Notes: generated from the sequence alone by a model not told the origin. Numbered from the stretch's first letter, positions 44,561-54,087 are shown. The stretch: 64,000 nucleotides of DNA from Bacteroidales bacterium WCE2004 (GCA_900167895.1 FUZR01000001.1:601144-665143), one strand, 5' to 3'. Numbers and translations: made by a program.

Positions 44561-45778
44561 CTAGTTTTCTAATTCGGAGACGAGATGCATCGTGTCACGG
44601 GCGATCACCAGCTCTTCGTTGGTCGGGATGAGGGCCACCTTGACGGTGGAATCCGGGGCGGAGATGATGGTCTCGGCGCTGCGGGCCGCGTCGTTGGCGT
44701 CGGAGTCGATCTTGACGCCCATGTAGCCGAGGTTCTCGCAGATGCGGCGGCGCAGGCGCGGGTTGTTCTCGCCGATGCCGGCGGTGAAGACGATAAGGTC
44801 CACGCCGTTCATCTCGGCGATGTAGGCGCCGACGTTCTTGATGGTATCGTAGGTGAGCTTCTTGAGCACGATCTTGGCGCGGACGTCGCCGGCCTTGGCG
44901 GCCGCGTCCATGTCGCGCAGGTCGGAGCTCTTGCCGGACAGGCCGAGGAAGCCGCTCTTCTTGTTCATGATGGTCGTCATCTCGTCCGGCGTGAGGTTTT
45001 CCTTCTTCATCAGGTACGGGATGATGTTGGCGTCGATGTTGCCGCAGCGCGTGCCCATGATCATGCCCTCGAGCGGGGTGAAGCCCATCGAGGTGTCCAC
45101 GACCTTACCGTCGCGGATGGCGGTCACGGAGCTGCCGTTGCCGAGGTGGCAGGTGATGATCTTGGAGTGCGCCAGGTCCAGGCCGGCGAGCTTGGCGCCG
45201 CGCTGGGAGACGTATTGGTGCGAGGTGCCGTGGGCGCCGTAACGGCGCACGCGGTATTTCTCGTAATACTCGTAAGGGAGGGCGTACATATAGGCGTACG
45301 GTTCCATCGTCTGGTGGAAGGCCGTATCGAAGGTCACGACCTGCGGGACGTCCGGCAGGACGTGCGAGATGGCGTGGATGCCGAGCAGGTGGGCCGGGTT
45401 GTGCAGCGGGGCGAAGTCGCAGCAGATCTCGATCTTCTTGAGGACGTCGTCGTTGACGACCGTGCTCCCGGAGAAGAAGTCGGCGCCCTGCACGATGCGG
45501 TGGCCGACCGCCTCGATGTCGTCGAAGCTGGAGAGCACGCCATGCTCCGGATCCACGAGGGCGTCGAGCACGAGTTTCATGCCGACTTTATGGTCGGGAA
45601 TGGGGAGGGTGACCGTGTAAGGGTCCTTGCCGGTGGGTTTATGGGTGAGAGAGCCGTCAGGCAAGCCGATCTTCTCGACGATGCCTTTGGCCAGCAGATC
45701 GTACACGTCGTCGTTCTTCATGTCCAGGAGCTGGTACTTCACGGAAGAACTGCCACAATTGATTACAAGGATAATCAT
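44561..45778 (-). CDS. ackA: acetate kinase
   Basis: Makes ATP and acetate from acetyl phosphate; 405 residues. It opens ILVINCGSSSVKYQL, the acetate-kinase signature 1. VTFDTAFHQTM is signature 2. HLGNGSSVTAIRDGKVVDTSMG binds phosphate, and FTAGIGENNPRLRR closes the active site. It is first in the ackA-pta operon, with a perfect -7 box 28 nt upstream. Confidence 0.97.
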   Translation of the reverse strand: MIILVINCGSSSVKYQLLDMKNDDVYDLLAKGIVEKIGLPDGSLTHKPTGKDPYTVTLPIPDHKVGMKLVLDALVDPEHGVLSSFDDIEAVGHRIVQGADFFSGSTVVNDDVLKKIEICCDFAPLHNPAHLLGIHAISHVLPDVPQVVTFDTAFHQTMEPYAYMYALPYEYYEKYRVRRYGAHGTSHQYVSQRGAKLAGLDLAHSKIITCHLGNGSSVTAIRDGKVVDTSMGFTPLEGMIMGTRCGNIDANIIPYLMKKENLTPDEMTTIMNKKSGFLGLSGKSSDLRDMDAAAKAGDVRAKIVLKKLTYDTIKNVGAYIAEMNGVDLIVFTAGIGENNPRLRRRICENLGYMGVKIDSDANDAARSAETIISAPDSTVKVALIPTNEELVIARDTMHLVSELEN

Positions 45779-45806
45779 ATGTCAAACATTAGGTTTCAAA
45801 ATCATG

Positions 45807-45814
45807 CAAAATTA
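45807..45814 (-). promoter_or_regulatory. -7 box of ackA-pta
   Basis: The minus strand reads TAATTTTG, 28 nt before the ackA ATG at 45778. Confidence 0.7.
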
Positions 45815-45850
45815 CGGATTTTTGCGTATTTTGCCAAAAATCTGATTGAA

Positions 45851-46909
45851 ATGGTCGAGGAGAAAGATATCGCGGCGGTTTCAATCCCATTTTCAGCAGG
45901 AGTGATGATGGCGGCCTTGTTGCCGCCGGGGAGCGATGCGCTTTTCTGGGCCGGTGCGGGCGCTTGTCTCGCGGCCGGCGGGCTGCTCGTGGCCGCCGCC
46001 GGACGCGGCCCGCGCACCCCCTGCCTGCTGGCGCTATTCTGGGCGCTCGGCGTGCTCTGCCAGGCCACCGCCGCGCTGGCGCCGGGGCCCGCGGGGCCGT
46101 GGCCCCCGGCGGAGCGGGCCCTCGGCGCGCTGCTGCGCGCCATCGACGCGGCGGGTTTCCCGCACGCGGACACCGCCGCGCTGCTGAAGGCCCTGCTGGC
46201 CGGGCGGCGCGAGGGGCTCGACGCCGCCACGGTGGCGGCTTTCCGCGATGCGGGCGCCGCCCACATCCTGGCCCTGTCGGGCCTGCACCTGGGCATCCTC
46301 TACGGCATCCTGCAGGGCGCGCTGGCCTGGATGGGGCACAGCCGCGCGGCCACGGCCGCGCGCAGCGCCCTGTCGGTCGGCGCGGCGGGGTTCTTCCTGC
46401 TGATGACCGGCGCCTCCCCTTCCCTCGTGCGCGCTTTCCTGTTCATCTGCCTGAACGAACTTTCCCGGCTCCTGCCGGGACGCAGGCGCCACCTGACGGC
46501 CATCTTCTTCGCCGCGCTCACCCTCCAGCTCGCCGTCTCGCCCGGCGTGGTCTCGAGCCTGGGCTTCCAGCTCTCCTACCTCGCGCTGCTCGGCATCGTG
46601 CTGGTCCACCCGCGGCTCGAGGCCTGGTACCCGGCCGGGCACCGGGCGGACCCGGTGCGGCGCATCTGGAGCGCGATGGCGCTCACGCTGTCCTGCCAGG
46701 CCTTCACGGCCCCGCTCGTCTGGCTGCGCTTCCATACCTTCCCCCGCCATTTCCTGCTGACCAACCTGGGCGCGCTGCCCCTGACCGAGGGATTCATCCT
46801 CTGCTCCCTCCCCGCCCTGCTTCCCGGCTGCCCGCAGGGCATAAAAAACCTGGCCGATGCGGTCGGCCAGGCACTCCTTTATTTTCTCGAAACGGTCGCC
46901 GCTATCTGA
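45851..46909 (+). CDS. short ComEC/Rec2-family membrane protein (competence domain only)
   Basis: A 352-residue protein consisting essentially of the Competence domain of ComEC, the DNA-uptake channel. AHILALSGLHLGILYG and TGASPSLVRAFLFI are the family's core motifs, and SPGVVSSLGFQLSYLALLGIVL follows. About eight hydrophobic segments are visible. Full-length ComEC is about 700 residues with an N-terminal OB-type domain and a C-terminal metallo-beta-lactamase domain; both are absent. The N-terminal 100 residues are unusually rich in Ala, Pro and Gly. DNA-uptake function is uncertain. The 3' end overlaps the convergent FISUMP gene by 8 nt. Confidence 0.82.
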   Translation: MVEEKDIAAVSIPFSAGVMMAALLPPGSDALFWAGAGACLAAGGLLVAAAGRGPRTPCLLALFWALGVLCQATAALAPGPAGPWPPAERALGALLRAIDAAGFPHADTAALLKALLAGRREGLDAATVAAFRDAGAAHILALSGLHLGILYGILQGALAWMGHSRAATAARSALSVGAAGFFLLMTGASPSLVRAFLFICLNELSRLLPGRRRHLTAIFFAALTLQLAVSPGVVSSLGFQLSYLALLGIVLVHPRLEAWYPAGHRADPVRRIWSAMALTLSCQAFTAPLVWLRFHTFPRHFLLTNLGALPLTEGFILCSLPALLPGCPQGIKNLADAVGQALLYFLETVAAI

Positions 46910-47909
46910 CGCAGCGCACCGAAGCGGCGAAATCGGTCTTCGACATCTTGCCGCGGTAGACGATGTCCTTGCTGTGGAAGATGTAGCGGCAGATGCCCTC
47001 GCCATCCTCCTCGTCGGCGGTCCAGAATGCGGCGTAGGTGTACTGTCCGCGGAAATCCGCGGCACCGCCGCCGACGTTGGCATAGCCGGCCGGAATCGCG
47101 GAGAAGAGGAAGGCGTCGGTGATCTTCACCTCACGCCAGTATTCCCACAGCCGGTCGCCGTTGAAATAGATGTCGCCCATCAGCCGGCCGGCCAGGCCCT
47201 TGATGTCCTCGCCGGGCGCCGCGCCATCCTGCAGGGCCGTCAGCTCGGCGTCGGTCGGCAGCCGCCAGCCCTCGGGGCAGGCGGTCTGCGCCTCCTCCCA
47301 GGTGTAGTAGCGGCCGAAGATGCCGGTCATCGCGTCGCAGTTCCAGGCGGGTACGCCTGCGCCGGTCCACGCCAGGTTGTGGCGCAACCAATCCAGGCCG
47401 TTCACGCTGGTATAGTAGTATTCCCGGCCGTCACGGGCGTCCTGGAAGGAGCCGGCGGACGCGGAAGCGTTGAAACGGGTGAGCGAGCCCTGCTCGTCGA
47501 GGCCCCCGCGCACGATCAGGAAAGCGGCCGTGCCGGACTGGCCGGTATAGTCGGAGTCCTTGTCCATGAAGGCCGTCAGGGTCAGGGTCTGGGACTCCCG
47601 CTTGTCGGCGACCGTCAGCGTGTAGAGATGCTTGCGGAAAGAGCCGTCGGCGTTGACGAGCGTGTCGCGGGTGTTCGTGTCGGGATCGACGAAATAATAG
47701 CCGATGGGAGAGCCGTCCGGGCAGGAAAGCGTCATCAGCGTATCGATCATGAAAGTCTTGGTGTATCCGACCTCGACCACGGCGGGAACGCTCAGCTTGA
47801 GCTCGCCGTTCAGGCTTTTCTTCGTCACGGCCGTATCTTTCTTGCATCCTCCCGCCACCGCGAGCGCGGCGACCAGTGCGGCAGGGAGCAACCATCTGTT
47901 CAACTTCAT
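46902..47909 (-). CDS. lipoprotein with FISUMP (Fib_succ_major) domain
   Basis: A 335-residue lipoprotein with a signal and lipobox (AGG-C). A central beta-rich region (about 25-150) is followed by a C-terminal FISUMP domain (about 155-335): WLRHNLAW, GRYYTWEEAQTACPEGWRLPTDAELTAL, AGYANVGGG and the closing SVRCVR. The family is common on the surface of Bacteroidota and Fibrobacter, with unknown role. The ATG at 47909 is chosen because the signal peptide starts there. It is monocistronic. Confidence 0.88.
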   Translation of the reverse strand: MKLNRWLLPAALVAALAVAGGCKKDTAVTKKSLNGELKLSVPAVVEVGYTKTFMIDTLMTLSCPDGSPIGYYFVDPDTNTRDTLVNADGSFRKHLYTLTVADKRESQTLTLTAFMDKDSDYTGQSGTAAFLIVRGGLDEQGSLTRFNASASAGSFQDARDGREYYYTSVNGLDWLRHNLAWTGAGVPAWNCDAMTGIFGRYYTWEEAQTACPEGWRLPTDAELTALQDGAAPGEDIKGLAGRLMGDIYFNGDRLWEYWREVKITDAFLFSAIPAGYANVGGGAADFRGQYTYAAFWTADEEDGEGICRYIFHSKDIVYRGKMSKTDFAASVRCVR

Positions 47910-47963
47910 ATTGTCTCTGTGCTTACAAATTGCAAATATGCGCAAAAATGCGCGAAAAACCGC

Positions 47964-47971
47964 TAACTTTG
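47964..47971 (+). promoter_or_regulatory. -7 box of apbE
   Basis: TAACTTTG, 21 nt before the ATG at 47993. Confidence 0.7.
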
Positions 47972-47992
47972 TACAAATACTTTGCCGAAGCG

Positions 47993-48964
47993 ATGAAATA
48001 CCGAATCATTTTTTCCATTCTCCTGGCGGCCTTCCTGTCCGCCGCTTGCCAGCAGCACCGCTACTACGTCTTCTCGGGCTACGCCCAGGGAGGCGTCTAT
48101 AGCGTCAAGGCCGACCTGGCCGGGGTCAAGACCCCGCCTAAGGCCATCCAGGCGCGCATCGACGCGCTGCTCGATTCGATCGACTTCAGCCTGTCGGGGT
48201 ACAACAAGAATTCGCTCCTGTCGCGCTACAACCGGGGCGAGGAGATCTTCCCCGACCGTTTCTTCACGGAAGTGCGCGCCCTGTCGGAGCGCTACCGCAC
48301 CGAGACCGGCGGCGCCTTCGACCACGCCTCCGGCCCGCTCTTCGACATCTGGGGCTTCGGCTTCACCGCCGACAGCCTGCCCGCCCCGGAGCGCGTGGCG
48401 GCGGCCCTGGCAGCCTGCAAGGAAGAGAAAGTATTGAATTTCAACGCCATCGCCCAGGGCTACACCTGCGACGTCGTGGCAGACTACCTCCAGGGGCTCG
48501 GCGTGGTCAACATGCTCGTGGACATCGGCGAGATCTACTGCGCCGGCGTCAACCCCTCCGGACGGGGCTGGACCATCGCCGTGGACAATCCCGTGGACGA
48601 CAATCAGGTGCCCGGCAGCGACCTGCTCGATACCTGGCAGTCGGCGGGCCGGTCCTGCGGCATCGTCACGTCCGGCAACTACCGCAAGTTCTACATCAGG
48701 GACGGCAAGAAATACGCCCACACCATCGACCCGCGCACCGGCTGTCCGGTCACGCACGACCTGCTCAGCGCGACCATCGTGGCCCCGACCGCGGCCGAGG
48801 CGGACGCCCTGGCCACGGCCTGCATGGTCCTCGGCCCCGAGCCCGCCAGGGCGCTGATCGAGGCGCGCGACGACATCGAGGGCTACCTGATCTGCGCCGG
48901 GGACACCTGGATGTCGGAAGGCTTCCGCGCGCAGCTGGCGGATAGGGATATTCCGCAAAAATGA
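47993..48964 (+). CDS. apbE: FAD:protein FMN transferase (ApbE lipoprotein)
   Basis: Attaches FMN to Thr or Ser of flavoproteins such as NqrB/NqrC and RnfD/RnfG; 323 residues. It is a lipoprotein (lipobox LSAA-C) facing the periplasm. Motifs are GAFDHASGPLFDIWGFG, LVDIGEIYCAG for FAD binding, and YAHTIDPRTGCPV with the Mg-binding Asp. No nqr or rnf gene lies within the window. The start is set by the signal peptide and the -7 box. Confidence 0.94.
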   Translation: MKYRIIFSILLAAFLSAACQQHRYYVFSGYAQGGVYSVKADLAGVKTPPKAIQARIDALLDSIDFSLSGYNKNSLLSRYNRGEEIFPDRFFTEVRALSERYRTETGGAFDHASGPLFDIWGFGFTADSLPAPERVAAALAACKEEKVLNFNAIAQGYTCDVVADYLQGLGVVNMLVDIGEIYCAGVNPSGRGWTIAVDNPVDDNQVPGSDLLDTWQSAGRSCGIVTSGNYRKFYIRDGKKYAHTIDPRTGCPVTHDLLSATIVAPTAAEADALATACMVLGPEPARALIEARDDIEGYLICAGDTWMSEGFRAQLADRDIPQK

Positions 48965-48965
48965 T

Positions 48966-48973
48966 TACCTTTG
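48966..48973 (+). promoter_or_regulatory. -7 box of DUF4290-ftsK
   Basis: TACCTTTG, 24 nt before the ATG at 48998 and just past the apbE stop. Confidence 0.7.
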
Positions 48974-48997
48974 TCATCTATTGACACGAATTGAATT

Positions 48998-49678
48998 ATG
49001 AATCTGAACGAAACCGAACATACCCTGGATTACAACACCTCCCGCGAAAAACTCGCCATGCCCGAGTACGGCCGCAACGTGCTCAAGATGGTCGAGCAGC
49101 TCAAGGCCATCCCCGACCGCGAGAAGCGCACCGAGCAGGCGCGCGCCGTGGTGAAGGTCATGGAACTCCTCAACCCGCAGGTGCACACCCAGGAGAATTT
49201 CGACCACAAGCTCTGGGACCATCTCTACATGATCGCTGGCTATGACCTCGACGTGGATTCCCCCTATCCCTGCCCCGTGGCCGAGGAGTTTGCGACGGCC
49301 CCCGTGCCCGTCCCGATGAAGGGCACGCGCATCAAGGCCTTCCACTACGGACGCAACATCGAGAGCATCATCCAGCTGCTCTGCGAGCAGCCCGAGGGAG
49401 AGGTGAAGACGGAGATGATCCGCTCGCTCGCCATCTACATGCGCACCCAATACCTCATCTGGAACAAGGACAGCGTGGCCGACGAGACCATCTTCGCCGA
49501 CATCGAGAAGATCTCCGACTACCGGCTCCGCGTCCCCGAGGGGCTGAGCCTGAGCAAGATCGCGGGCGACGCCAACTTCGCGCGTCCCGGCATGGGCATC
49601 AACGTGGGCCAGCCGGGCGGCCAGCGCAACCGCCAGCGCGGCAAGAACAACTACAAGCGTCCGTACAAGAAGAAATAA
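48998..49678 (+). CDS. DUF4290 protein
   Basis: A 226-residue cytoplasmic protein of a family found almost only in Bacteroidota. YNTSREKLAMPEYGRNVLKMVEQLKAI and LNPQVHTQENFDHKLWDHLYMIAGYDLDVDSPYP are the conserved core. The last 30 residues are Gly, Arg, Asn and Lys rich (RNRQRGKNNYKRPYKKK), suggesting RNA or DNA contact. The function is unknown. Its stop abuts the ftsK ATG with no gap. Confidence 0.85.
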   Translation: MNLNETEHTLDYNTSREKLAMPEYGRNVLKMVEQLKAIPDREKRTEQARAVVKVMELLNPQVHTQENFDHKLWDHLYMIAGYDLDVDSPYPCPVAEEFATAPVPVPMKGTRIKAFHYGRNIESIIQLLCEQPEGEVKTEMIRSLAIYMRTQYLIWNKDSVADETIFADIEKISDYRLRVPEGLSLSKIAGDANFARPGMGINVGQPGGQRNRQRGKNNYKRPYKKK

Positions 49679-52123
49679 ATGAGATTCTGGCAATCCTGGG
49701 ACGAAGAAGAGCGGGCCGCAGCGGTGCGGATCGCGGGTCTGTGCGTCGCGGCGCTGACCCTCTTCATCTTCATCTCCACCTTCTCCTACCTCTTCCACTG
49801 GCGGGAGGACATGAGCCTGCTGGGCGACCCTGACGCCATGCAGGCGGGCCGGGCCGTAGGCAACGCCGCCGGCAAGCTCGGCTTCCGGATGGGCCACCTG
49901 CTGGTGTGCGAGCTGTTCGGCCTGGGCAGCTTCTCGCTGCTGATCATCCTGACGGCCGTGTCCGTGCGCCTGCTGGCGCGCCGCTGGTCGAAATCGCTGG
50001 TCAAGACCGCCCTCATCGCCATCTTCGGCGCGTTCATCGCTTCGATCGTCCTCGCCTACGCGGGCAAGTGCGCCGGACAGGAGCTGCTCTTCGGCGGCGG
50101 CCTGGGCGGCCATTGCGGCGCCGCGGTCGTGGCCTGGGCCGAGAACCTCTTCGGGACCATCGTCACCGGCCTGTTCCTGCTGATCCTCACGGCCGCCTTC
50201 CTGTTCTTCTCCTCCAAGCGTTTCAACCGCTGGTTCGCCTCCATCGGGCGGAAGAAGGAGAAGCCGGTGGAGCCCGTGGACGCGGAAGAAGCCGAAGAGG
50301 AGGCCGAGGAGGAAGCGCAGGAGGAGCTGGAGGAAGCCTCCGACTCGCTGGCCGCGCTGGCGGAGGAAGCCGTGCCCGAAGGGATTCCTGACGGGCTGCT
50401 GGAGGGGGAGGAGATCCCCGATCAGGTCGGGGATGACGCCGCAGCCGCTGTCGCTGAAGCCGCCCTGGCGTCGGCCGAAGGCAATTTCGAGATTGTCGCC
50501 GACAACGGCCTGGAGGCCGAAAAGGTGGAGGACCTGGCGCCCATCGACAACCGCCTGGACCCGCCGGACGGCCTGCCGAAGTATAAATTCCCTTCGCTGG
50601 ACCTGCTGGAGAGCTATTCCAGCGGCCGCCGCGAAGTGTCCACGGAGGAGCTGACGCGCAACAACAACAAGATCCGCGCGGCCCTGTCCAACTACAAGAT
50701 CCAGGTCACCGACGTCAAGGCCATCGTGGGCCCGACGGTGACGCTCTACAAGGTGTATCCCGCCCCGGGCGTGAAGATCGCCGACATCAAGAAGCTTCAG
50801 GAGGACATCGCCCTGTCGCTCAACGCCAAGGGCGTGCGCGTGGTGACGCTCTCCGATGCCGTGGGCATCGAGGTCGCCAACGACTTCTCCTCGATCGTCC
50901 CGCTCAAGGCGCTGCTCAACGACGAGGCCTTCCGCTCCAGCAAGGCCGACCTCCCGGTGGCCATCGGCTACACGATCACGCAGAAGGTCCGCGTGTTCGA
51001 CCTCGCCGACGCCCCGCACCTGCTGATCGCCGGTGCGACCAAGCAGGGCAAGTCCGTGGGCCTCAACGTCATCGTGTCCTCGCTGCTCTTCAGCAAGCAC
51101 CCTTCGGAGCTGAAGTTCGTCTTCATCGACCCGAAGATGGTGGAATTCTCGTCCTACGGCCAGCTGCTCAAGCACTACCTCGCCGTGCTGCCGGATTCGA
51201 CCGACGAAGATGACGAGCGCGCCAACGCCATCGTCAAGAAGCCGAAGGACGCGGAGAAGATCCTGCGCTCGCTGTGCACCGAGATGGACGACCGCTACGA
51301 GCTGCTCAGCAAGGCGGGCGTCAACAAGATCACCCTCTACAACGAGAAATTCAAGGAGCGCAAGCTCCGTCCCGACCACGGACACCGCTACCTCCCCTAT
51401 CTGGTCGTGGTGGTGGACGAATACGCCGACCTGACGATGACCACGGGCGCTTCTCCGGACGCGCGCGCGGCTTCGCGCAGCATCACCAATTCCATCATCC
51501 GCCTCGCGCAGAAGGGCCGCGCCGCCGGCCTGCACGTCATCCTGGCGACCCAGCGCCCTTCGGTGGACGTGATCTCGGGTATCATCAAGAGCAACTTCCC
51601 GATGCGCATCGCCTTCCGCGTGGCGTCCCGCGTGGACTCGATGACCATCCTCGACGCGCCGGGCGCGGAGAAGCTCATCGGCCGCGGCGACATGCTCTTC
51701 TCGGCCGGCATCGACTCGGAACGCATCCAGTGCGGTTTCATCAGCGGCGAGGAGATCGACGCGGTGACGGAGTTCATCGGCGGGCAGGTCGGCTACGGCC
51801 GCTGCTACAACACGCCGTACTACCTGCCTTCCCCGGCGGAGCCGGGTGCCGAGGGCGGCGAAGGCGGCGGCATGGTCGACATGAGCAAGGTGGACGAGCG
51901 CTTCGAGGAGGCCGCCAAGATGGTGGTCCTGAGCCAGCGCGGCTCCACGTCCGACCTGCAGCGCAAGCTCGGCATGGGCTACGCCAAGGCCGGCCGCGTG
52001 ATGGACCAGCTGGAGGCCGCCGGCATCGTCGGCCCGCAGGAGGGCTCCAAGCCCCGCCAGGTCCTCGTGCCCGACCTCAACACCCTCGAGCCCATCCTCG
52101 ACGCCTTCCTGCACCGCATCTAG
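49679..52123 (+). CDS. ftsK: FtsK/SpoIIIE-type DNA translocase
   Basis: A septum-located ATPase that pumps chromosomal DNA during division; 814 residues. Four transmembrane segments lie within about 20-185. A Glu-rich acidic linker follows (about 195-260, with many EEAEEE repeats), shorter than in E. coli. The motor has Walker A GATKQGKSV and Walker B VVVVDEYADL. The C-terminal gamma winged helix (about 745-800: SKVDERFEEAAKMVVLSQRGSTSDLQRKLGMGYAKAGRVMDQLE) reads KOPS-like DNA. The start abuts the DUF4290 stop. Confidence 0.95.
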   Translation: MRFWQSWDEEERAAAVRIAGLCVAALTLFIFISTFSYLFHWREDMSLLGDPDAMQAGRAVGNAAGKLGFRMGHLLVCELFGLGSFSLLIILTAVSVRLLARRWSKSLVKTALIAIFGAFIASIVLAYAGKCAGQELLFGGGLGGHCGAAVVAWAENLFGTIVTGLFLLILTAAFLFFSSKRFNRWFASIGRKKEKPVEPVDAEEAEEEAEEEAQEELEEASDSLAALAEEAVPEGIPDGLLEGEEIPDQVGDDAAAAVAEAALASAEGNFEIVADNGLEAEKVEDLAPIDNRLDPPDGLPKYKFPSLDLLESYSSGRREVSTEELTRNNNKIRAALSNYKIQVTDVKAIVGPTVTLYKVYPAPGVKIADIKKLQEDIALSLNAKGVRVVTLSDAVGIEVANDFSSIVPLKALLNDEAFRSSKADLPVAIGYTITQKVRVFDLADAPHLLIAGATKQGKSVGLNVIVSSLLFSKHPSELKFVFIDPKMVEFSSYGQLLKHYLAVLPDSTDEDDERANAIVKKPKDAEKILRSLCTEMDDRYELLSKAGVNKITLYNEKFKERKLRPDHGHRYLPYLVVVVDEYADLTMTTGASPDARAASRSITNSIIRLAQKGRAAGLHVILATQRPSVDVISGIIKSNFPMRIAFRVASRVDSMTILDAPGAEKLIGRGDMLFSAGIDSERIQCGFISGEEIDAVTEFIGGQVGYGRCYNTPYYLPSPAEPGAEGGEGGGMVDMSKVDERFEEAAKMVVLSQRGSTSDLQRKLGMGYAKAGRVMDQLEAAGIVGPQEGSKPRQVLVPDLNTLEPILDAFLHRI

Positions 52124-52138
52124 GCATACCGCCATACA

Positions 52139-52170
52139 AGAAGAAGCGCCCCCTCCGAGGCGCTTCTTCT
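52139..52170 (+). terminator. hairpin terminator after ftsK
   Basis: AGAAGAAGCGCC, an 8-nt loop, then GGCGCTTCTTCT: a perfect 12-bp stem 15 nt past the ftsK stop. The U-tract is weak (GTATTT). Confidence 0.7.
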
Positions 52171-52186
52171 GTATTTCCGGCAGACC

Positions 52187-52585
52187 TTATTCCGCGTACC
52201 GCTGCTTGAACTCGGCGATCACAATGCGTTTCCCTTTCTTTTCTGCCGACACACGAGCTGTTCTTACCTTACCGGATTCGTTCTCAGAAACACTCACATA
52301 CACGTGTTGCTCCGTAGGCAAATAATAAACGCGGATCCAATCAAGGTCCACAACCCAGTTGCTGTGTTCCATATCCGACTCGTTTCCATAGAACACGGCA
52401 TTCTTCACGGAGCCCATATCGTCTGAAACCATAAGGGAAGGACCGTCAAGTTCCATTTCAAAATCAAACGGCCCCCCCGCCTTGCTGAAGAAAAAGCAGT
52501 GTTCGACTTTCTCGCATGAGACGTTCATCATCAAGACACAGAAAAGCGCTAACGTCCCAACCAATTTACGAATTACAAATTTCAT
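52187..52585 (-). CDS. small lipoprotein with BACON-like domain
   Basis: A 132-residue lipoprotein (signal with MNVS-C lipobox). The C-terminal half (HVYVSVSENESGKVRTARVSAEKKGKRIVIAEFKQ) follows the pattern of a BACON-type beta-sandwich, a domain common in Bacteroidota surface proteins. Base composition is clearly lower in GC than in the surrounding genes. It is the last gene of a three-gene leftward cluster, 5 nt after the previous one. Function is unknown. Confidence 0.7.
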   Translation of the reverse strand: MKFVIRKLVGTLALFCVLMMNVSCEKVEHCFFFSKAGGPFDFEMELDGPSLMVSDDMGSVKNAVFYGNESDMEHSNWVVDLDWIRVYYLPTEQHVYVSVSENESGKVRTARVSAEKKGKRIVIAEFKQRYAE

Positions 52586-52590
52586 TTCCC

Positions 52591-53451
52591 CTAATGCTTA
52601 ATAACATTTCTAACTAAAACAAAATCAAGCACATCTTGCGTTTCGACAAGAAGCTGATAATCAATATTATCAATATCAATATTCTCTACACATCCGCGCA
52701 GAAGAAACAGACTGCAATAAGCCGTATCGGGAATTCCTTCAAACAAGGTATCATCTAACATCGCACTTCCCGTATCCGGAAAATGCTTGAAATGAACAAC
52801 ATCTGACGACGAATAATCTTCACCAAAAAGAACAACCCCATTCCATTTTACGACGGCCATAATGCCGTTTTCGTTCTGCTTGTCTGCATTCCAACGGACG
52901 ACGAAGTCCCGGTCAAGACACAATGGAGCACGATGATTTTCGGAATCAAATTGAGGGAACGTTATCTTAAGAGACGCTGGCACATACATTTCGACGATTT
53001 CGGCATCTGCACCCTTCGTCGCAAGACTCAGTCTCGTGAGATCAAACTTGACGACTTCGCCAAAGAATTCTGCAAGCGAATTATCTCCGGATTTACTTGC
53101 CGGGGAGAGAAAATCTTTACCATTAATTCTGATTTTACTAGCAAACTCAGTCTTGCGGAGGCTCTCCTCTTTCGGATCATAAAAAGCAACCGCTTTTTCC
53201 AATCCGGTCTGTTCATAACGGAAGGACGCGATACCGATCCGAACATCCGCATCTTCAAAGATGGCTCTATACTCTCCTGGATCTCCATGAAGCTTAATAA
53301 TTGTCCGATCCGACATATAACTATCCTCGGAAACAGTCACGGTGATATCTTCCAGATCCACCTTTTCATCAACTTTCACCTCCGACTTTGCACAAGAAAC
53401 GGAAGTAAGTACGAGGAAACATAAAAGGATTGCAGTATCTATTATTTTCAT
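52591..53451 (-). CDS. hypothetical lipoprotein
   Basis: A 286-residue lipoprotein with a signal ending in a lipobox (SVS-C). The mature part is beta-rich and acidic (KVDEKVDLEDITVTVSEDSY; AVAFYDPKEESLRKTEF). No named domain is recognised. It is AT-rich compared with the window, as are its neighbours. It lies 11 nt downstream of the split lipoprotein gene. Comparable lipoprotein clusters in Bacteroidales often encode surface or fimbria-like proteins, but nothing here proves that. Confidence 0.7.
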   Translation of the reverse strand: MKIIDTAILLCFLVLTSVSCAKSEVKVDEKVDLEDITVTVSEDSYMSDRTIIKLHGDPGEYRAIFEDADVRIGIASFRYEQTGLEKAVAFYDPKEESLRKTEFASKIRINGKDFLSPASKSGDNSLAEFFGEVVKFDLTRLSLATKGADAEIVEMYVPASLKITFPQFDSENHRAPLCLDRDFVVRWNADKQNENGIMAVVKWNGVVLFGEDYSSSDVVHFKHFPDTGSAMLDDTLFEGIPDTAYCSLFLLRGCVENIDIDNIDYQLLVETQDVLDFVLVRNVIKH

Positions 53452-53462
53452 AATTCAAAGTC

Positions 53463-54032
53463 CTATTTGCAAATCAATTCAACGACTTCGGGCGCGGCCC
53501 ATTTATAATCCGATTTCACCTCTCCTCCCGTGCACACATCCTGCTCCAGCACATCAGAGAAAAACACATCCCGACTGACATGCTTCACTCCATATTCACC
53601 TTTTTGGATCACGCGCGTAACAGTATTGTCCACAAGAACGGCGCGTCCGTCCTCTATATGTACGGCCACCTCATTATCTATCGACTTCGTACCAGAAGAA
53701 GCAAAACCTACTGGATAATAAAGATCCGCATACGAAACCACATCCATAACATCAACAGCTCCTGATGATCCCAAAACCAGAGGAATAGCAGCATACCACT
53801 TGAAGCAAACTTCATCTGTCGTTGTAATCGTTTTAGCAAAGAACTCCGCCCAGCAAGCGGGTTTCGTGATTTTCGGCGCGTCTTTAATTTTGTTTTGCAG
53901 GCATAAATAGCCATCATCATACATATACACGTATTCGGCGCCATCCGAGCAATCCGGATCACGGAAGACAAACCCCACGAGCGGCGGTTCAATTCCATAA
54001 TAAAAACCGCTTAAAAGGGACGAAAACGTCAA
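53463..54032 (-). pseudogene. C-terminal part of a surface protein split by a poly-G frameshift
   Basis: The 189-residue reading frame (from a TTG at 54032) lacks a signal peptide and a good start. It stays open upstream without a stop to the G8 run at 54101-54108. Removing one G there joins it to the upstream 78-residue fragment and gives a continuous protein of about 286 residues. The fragment has several Cys residues (CSDG, ACWAEFF, DVCTGG, ELICK) and a beta-rich pattern. Either the gene is phase-variable and shown here in the OFF state, or it is a pseudogene or sequencing error. It is AT-rich, and the next gene follows 11 nt later. Confidence 0.75.
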
Positions 54033-54087
54033 GTAACCCGGTAAATAAGGATTAATACTATGGCTATTTTGTAATTGCGCGACAGTA

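Noticed and set aside
44585..45850. Upstream extension of the ComEC frame across ackA
   Set aside because: It runs antisense through ackA and its promoter; the real start is the ATG at 45851.
48974..52135. 1053-codon open frame on the strand opposite ftsK
   Set aside because: It is a shadow of the high-GC coding bias; the translation is His/Asp/Val/Leu-rich with no domain, and ftsK on the other strand is unambiguous.
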